Assembly (NCBI RefSeq): GCF_002975275.1
Contig: NZ_PCOQ01000010.1
Span: 141,528-205,527 of the forward strand
Reading direction: 5' to 3'
Source: Achromobacter sp. MYb9
GTDB lineage: Bacteria > Pseudomonadota > Gammaproteobacteria > Burkholderiales > Burkholderiaceae_B
DNA: 64,000 nt
Shown here piece after piece: positions 60,575 through 64,000 of the stretch (its first letter is position 1; each line of letters begins with the position of its first letter). The notes under the pieces are model-generated. The model worked only from the letters and a program-made list of their open reading frames with translations, was not told the DNA's origin and did no database searches. Both the position numbers and the translations under genes were made by a program.

Positions 60575-61920
60575 CAAGTCCTCCGGATCTTGAAACCGGC
60601 CAGGTAGGCCTCGGGCTGGCTGGGGTCGAATGGCTTTCCCATGATGCTGAATGTCCTCGCCGTTTCGGCGGGCGGGGTCAGCCCGGCTTCGCGCATCAGG
60701 CGCACGGCGTCGGTGGCCAGGAAGACCTCGCTTGCCACCTTCTGGTAGTCCACGTCGCCCTTGACCTGGCCCCAACGCTTCATTTGCGTCAGGATCCAGA
60801 CGGCGAACGACTGCCAGGGCATGGGGTCGAAATCGATGCGGTTGGGGTCGCTCAGTACCTTGCCCAGGCCATCGGCGTAGGTGCCGGTCAGCACCTGCTC
60901 CACCACCGTGACGGGCTGGTTCAGATAATTGGGCGCGGCAATGGCGGCGGCGATTTCCTTGCGGTGCGCCGGTGCGCGGGCGTAGGCCGTGGCTTCGATG
61001 ATGGCCTTCAACAGCGCCTGGTACGTGTTGGGCATCGTCGTCACGAATTCCTTGCTGGCCGAGAACGCGCAGCAGGGGTGGCCGTCCCAGATCGCTTTGG
61101 ACAGGGTGTGGATGAAGCCCACGCCATCGTAGACGGCGCGCTGGTTCACCGGGTCGGGCGCCAGGAAGCCGTCGATGTTGTCGGCGCGCAGGTTGGCCAC
61201 CATTTCGGGCGGCGGCACGGAACGGATCTGTACGTCGGTGTCGGGGTCCAGGCCGTGCTCGGCCAGGTAGTAGCGCAACAGATAGTTGTGCATGGAATAG
61301 TCGAACGGTACGGCAAACTTGAAGCCTTTCCAGTCCTTGGGATCGCGACGGTCCTTGTGCTTCATGGACAAGGTGATGGCCTGGCCGTTGATGTTCTCCA
61401 CGGCGGGCATCGTCCACGGCACCGCGCGGCTGGCGCCGACGCCCATCGAGATCGCCAGCGGCATCGGCGACAGCATGTGCGCCGCGTCGTATTCGCCCGA
61501 CATGGCCTTGTCGCGGATCAGCGCCCAGCCGGCCGTTTTCACCACTTCCACGTCCAGGCCCTGTTTGGCGTAGAAACCCATGGGATGCGCCATGATGATG
61601 GGCGTGGCGCAGGTGATGGGAATGAAGCCGACTTTCAGCTTCTGCTTTTCCAGCGGGCCGGTGGATTGCGCGAAGGCGTCACGGGCGGCGGCCAGCGGGA
61701 AGATTGACGCGATGGCGGCCATGGCGGTACCGCTGCCCACCGCGCGCAGGAAGCGCCGGCGCAGCGCGTCTTGGGGAAAGAGGGCGCGCATCACCGCTTG
61801 TTCGACGGCGCTGTCCGCCGCGGATTGGCTGGCGCGCTCGTGTTCGGCTTTCGAGGCGTGGCGGCCGCAACCGCAGGCAAGACGGGTATCGGCGTCGAAC
61901 GGATTGCTGAATAGGGACAT
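60574..61920 (-). CDS. cynA: Cyanate/nitrate-type ABC substrate-binding protein
   Basis: 448 residues from ATG 61920 (GGAG eight bases upstream; ATG 61956 is less likely). N-terminus has an unusual CGCGRHASKAEH motif shared by NrtA-like proteins of related bacteria, then a Tat-type signal (RRRFLRAVGSGTAMAAIASI ... AFA). The receptor body (LKVGFIPITCATPIIMAHPM, KFAVPFDYSMHNYLLRYY, PDPVNQRAVYDGVGFIHT) is NrtA/CynA-type and would bind cyanate, nitrate or bicarbonate; cynS in the same operon makes cyanate most likely. Confidence 0.92.
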   Translation of the reverse strand: MSLFSNPFDADTRLACGCGRHASKAEHERASQSAADSAVEQAVMRALFPQDALRRRFLRAVGSGTAMAAIASIFPLAAARDAFAQSTGPLEKQKLKVGFIPITCATPIIMAHPMGFYAKQGLDVEVVKTAGWALIRDKAMSGEYDAAHMLSPMPLAISMGVGASRAVPWTMPAVENINGQAITLSMKHKDRRDPKDWKGFKFAVPFDYSMHNYLLRYYLAEHGLDPDTDVQIRSVPPPEMVANLRADNIDGFLAPDPVNQRAVYDGVGFIHTLSKAIWDGHPCCAFSASKEFVTTMPNTYQALLKAIIEATAYARAPAHRKEIAAAIAAPNYLNQPVTVVEQVLTGTYADGLGKVLSDPNRIDFDPMPWQSFAVWILTQMKRWGQVKGDVDYQKVASEVFLATDAVRLMREAGLTPPAETARTFSIMGKPFDPSQPEAYLAGFKIRRT

Positions 61921-62055
61921 GGGATGGCTCCGGCCAGACTGGGTTGGAGCCATCATGGGGCCGGCCGCGCCGCGCCGGTATCCCGGGTTCGACGATATGC
62001 GTGTAGTGCCTTTACTACGCGGTGCGCGCCGTGCGCTGCGCTGGTGCGCAGGTGG
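61921..62055 (-). promoter_or_regulatory. cyn operon promoter region with palindrome
   Basis: 135 bases between the response regulator and cynA. GTAGT-GCCTTT-ACTAC (62003-62018) is a 5-bp dyad with a 6-base centre, the size expected for a NarL/LuxR-family dimer site, about 83 bases before the cynA ATG. Binding by the adjacent regulator is inference. Confidence 0.45.
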
Positions 62056-62694
62056 CTACGGTGCACCCAGCTGGTGCGTGTTGGCGTAGGCCACCAGTTC
62101 CACCAGCGTGCGCACGCCCAGTTTTTCGAATATGCGGCTGCGATATGTCGAGATCGTGTTGACCGACAACGCCAGCTGTTCGCCGATGGCCGAGACCGAG
62201 CGGCCGGCTACCAGTAGCTGCAATACCTGGAATTCGCGGTTCGACAGCAGTTCGTGCGGCAGGCGCGAGCTGTCCTGGCGCACGGTCTGCGCCAGCAGTT
62301 CGGCCACGGCGGGCGTCACGTACATTTTTCCGGCGGCGGCGTTCACCAGCGCGGACAGCAATTCGTCGGGGTCGCAGCCTTTGTTCAGATAGGCATGGGC
62401 GCCGGTGCGCAGCGCGCGCACGGCAAACTGCGTTTCGGGGTAGACGGACAGCATGACGACGCCCAGCGAGGGGTAGTCGGCGCGCACGGTCTTCAGTACG
62501 TCGAGGCCGTCGCGTTCGCCCAGCGCTACGTCCAGCACCATGGCGTCGTAGCGGGCCTGGCGCAGGGCGCGCAAGGCGGACGGCGCGTCGGCGGCTTCAT
62601 GGACAAGGGCGACGCGCGCGTCTTCTTCCAGGATGCGGGCCAGGCCGCGGCGGATGATGAGGTGGTCATCGACGATAAGCAGGTTCAGGGCCAT
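62056..62694 (-). CDS. NarL/FixJ-family response regulator
   Basis: 212 residues. Receiver domain (LNLLIVDDHLIIRRGLARIL, phosphorylatable Asp in AMVLDVALGERDG, GAHAYLNKG) and a LuxR-type HTH (LSNREFQVLQLLVAGRSVSA, LALSVNTISTYRSRIFEKL). A longer frame to 63084 overlaps the kinase gene and is rejected. Eight bases separate it from the kinase. Sits directly upstream of the cyn operon in the same direction, so it probably controls cyanate genes. Confidence 0.92.
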   Translation of the reverse strand: MALNLLIVDDHLIIRRGLARILEEDARVALVHEAADAPSALRALRQARYDAMVLDVALGERDGLDVLKTVRADYPSLGVVMLSVYPETQFAVRALRTGAHAYLNKGCDPDELLSALVNAAAGKMYVTPAVAELLAQTVRQDSSRLPHELLSNREFQVLQLLVAGRSVSAIGEQLALSVNTISTYRSRIFEKLGVRTLVELVAYANTHQLGAP

Positions 62695-62702
62695 GTCGCG
62701 GG

Positions 62703-63818
62703 TCAGGTGGGAGGAAGGCGCAGGCGGGCGCGCATGCCGGCGCCGGGGGCGCTGTCCAGCGCAAGGTCGCCGCCGATGCCGCGGGCGCGTTCGCGCATGC
62801 CAAGGATGCCGAAGGTGCGGGGCGCTTCGGGCAGCAGCATGCCGATGCCGTCGTCTTCCACGGTCAGTAGCAGGCCGTCGTCGCTCCAGGCCGCGCTGAC
62901 GCTGACGCTGCGGGCGCGGGCGTGGCGCTGCACGTTGGTCAGCAGTTCCTGGACGATGCGGTAGACGGCGATTTCGGCGTTGCGATCCAGCCGGCGGCGT
63001 TCGGTGTCTGGGGGGCACAGGTAGCGGCATTGCAGGCCGGTGCGGGCCTGCAGGTCTTGCAGCAGCGTTTCCAGCGCCGCCCACAGGCCCAGGTGGTCCA
63101 GCACGACGGGCCGCAGGTCAGTCAGGATGCGGCGCGTGGCGCCCATGGCCGTCTGGGTGACGTCCAACATGCGGTCGACGTGGGTTTGCAAGGCCGGCGT
63201 GGCGCCCAGCTGGCGGCGCAGCCAATTCAAGTCCAGCTGGAGGGCGGTGAACGAAGCGCCAAGTTCGTCGTGGATGTTGCGGGCGATGTGGGCGCGTTCT
63301 TCTTCGCGCAGGCTGGACAGGTGCGAGGACAGGCGGCGCAGCGAGTCGTGGGCGTCGCTGAGTTCGGCGGTGCGTTCGCCGACGCGGCGTTCCAGTTCGC
63401 GTTCGGTGCGTTTGCGGTCGGTGATGTCGGAAAAGGTGACGACGGCGCCGACGACTTCGTGGTCGTCGAGGATGGGATAGGAGGCGTATTGGGCGTCGAA
63501 ACACGAGCCGTCACGGCGCCAGAGCACTTCATCGTCGACTCGTTCGCCACGGCCTTCGCGGAAGGCGCGGAAGATGCGGCAGTCATGCACGTGCATAAGG
63601 GCGCGGTTGGCGTGGGAGTGATGGATCAGGTAGTGCATGTTGCGGCCGACGACTTCGTCGGGGGTGTAGCCGAGCATGGTGGCGCCGGGGCCGTTGATGA
63701 AGATGCACCGGCCGCGCAGGTCGATGCCGTAGATGCCTTCGCCGGCGGATTCCAGAAGCATTTCCAACTGCCGGCGCCAGGCGGCGTGGTGCGAGAGGTG
63801 GTTCAGGTCGGCGAACAT
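62703..63818 (-). CDS. PAS-domain sensor histidine kinase (NarX/HisKA_3 type)
   Basis: 371 residues, no membrane helix, so cytoplasmic. PAS domain at about 15-130 (LLESAGEGIYGIDLRGRCIF, GYTPDEVVGRN, PAC-like DDHEVVGAVVTFSDITDRKR), a short coiled coil, HisKA_3 dimerisation region (EERAHIARNIHDELGASFTA, phospho-His about 183) and HATPase (AVYRIVQELLTNVQRHARAR, VEDDGIGM, FGILGMRERARGIGG). Pairs with the NarL-type regulator next to it. The signal bound by the PAS is unknown; a heme or redox cue is possible. Confidence 0.92.
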   Translation of the reverse strand: MFADLNHLSHHAAWRRQLEMLLESAGEGIYGIDLRGRCIFINGPGATMLGYTPDEVVGRNMHYLIHHSHANRALMHVHDCRIFRAFREGRGERVDDEVLWRRDGSCFDAQYASYPILDDHEVVGAVVTFSDITDRKRTERELERRVGERTAELSDAHDSLRRLSSHLSSLREEERAHIARNIHDELGASFTALQLDLNWLRRQLGATPALQTHVDRMLDVTQTAMGATRRILTDLRPVVLDHLGLWAALETLLQDLQARTGLQCRYLCPPDTERRRLDRNAEIAVYRIVQELLTNVQRHARARSVSVSAAWSDDGLLLTVEDDGIGMLLPEAPRTFGILGMRERARGIGGDLALDSAPGAGMRARLRLPPT

Positions 63819-64000
63819 GGTTTTGCTTTTTCCCGGGGGCTTCCCCGGCCCTTGCGCGTTTTTTTTGCCGGTGGTTTTTTGGGGGATTTTCCGGGAGGCT
63901 TGGGGTGGGGCGCGGGGGGGGGGCGTGTGGCGCCAGCGGCGGGACGTGGGCGCGGGCGGCGCCGCCCGCGGCGTGCTGCAGCCACTGGCGGAAGCCGGCT
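63819..64000. other. Homopolymer-rich stretch at the right edge
   Basis: No gene assigned. Contains runs of ten G (63914-63923), eight T (about 63861-63868) and several T5-T6, G5 and C4-C5 tracts. On the minus strand this is the leader of the sensor kinase gene, with a C10 tract about 100 bases before its ATG, and may also include the tail of a gene beyond the window (a frame containing AGFRQWLQHAAG at the far end). Confidence 0.45.

Noticed and set aside
1..64000. CRISPR arrays, intact insertion sequences, rRNA
   Set aside because: No regularly spaced long repeats, no transposase genes and no rRNA-like sequence seen in either orientation.

Overview
The window is high-GC DNA with the gene content and style of an Alcaligenaceae beta-proteobacterium, most likely Achromobacter. 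Supporting signs are a Bug-type (TctC) solute receptor, a large filamentous-haemagglutinin-type two-partner system, a cyanate operon with a Tat-exported NrtA-like receptor, and paired Crp/Fnr-like regulators. Species is inference. No rRNA, tRNA, CRISPR array or intact insertion sequence was seen.

Left part (1-4.8 kb): a visibly less GC-rich segment with an overlapping formylglycine-generating enzyme and secreted Cys-type sulfatase pair, then a VOC protein. 4.9-15.5 kb: a giant cyclic beta-1,2-glucan synthase divergent from a glucose-6-phosphate isomerase. 15.5-19 kb: small hypothetical genes, two consecutive Crp/Fnr-like regulators, two nested very small genes on the minus strand, and a gene-poor stretch with five TGAGAC-like hexamers spaced exactly 11 bp. 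19-25.7 kb: an aspartate decarboxylase / aspartate-alanine antiporter / large Orn-Lys-Arg-type decarboxylase series (proton-consuming decarboxylation), then a glycine-zipper protein. 26-32 kb: an MltF-like transglycosylase, a decayed alkylsulfatase remnant, and a small catabolic-looking cluster (Bug receptor, GST, class II aldolase, XRE-cupin regulator, cupin).

The centrepiece is 32.2-56.6 kb. An STN/TonB-C protein, a FecI-like ECF sigma factor and a FecR-like anti-sigma factor (together like VreA-VreI-VreR of Pseudomonas aeruginosa) precede a ~4,220-residue TpsA exoprotein, its TpsB transporter, an ExbB proton channel fused to a periplasmic DUF2341/LamG-like lectin region, ExbD, TonB, a porin, a coiled-coil protein, a YbjN protein and a PpiC-type isomerase. 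From memory, this order parallels the P. aeruginosa vre-pdt locus without its hxc type II secretion genes. Pho-box-like repeats lie before the first gene and before tpsB. It looks like a surface-signalling-controlled, possibly phosphate-responsive and TonB-energised adhesin system.

After it come an Xre(ParS/MbcA-like)-RES toxin-antitoxin pair, a pyridoxal kinase, and, on the minus strand, a PAS sensor kinase / NarL-type regulator followed by a cyanate uptake and cyanase operon. The right end (63.8-64.0 kb) is an unassigned stretch full of homopolymer runs.
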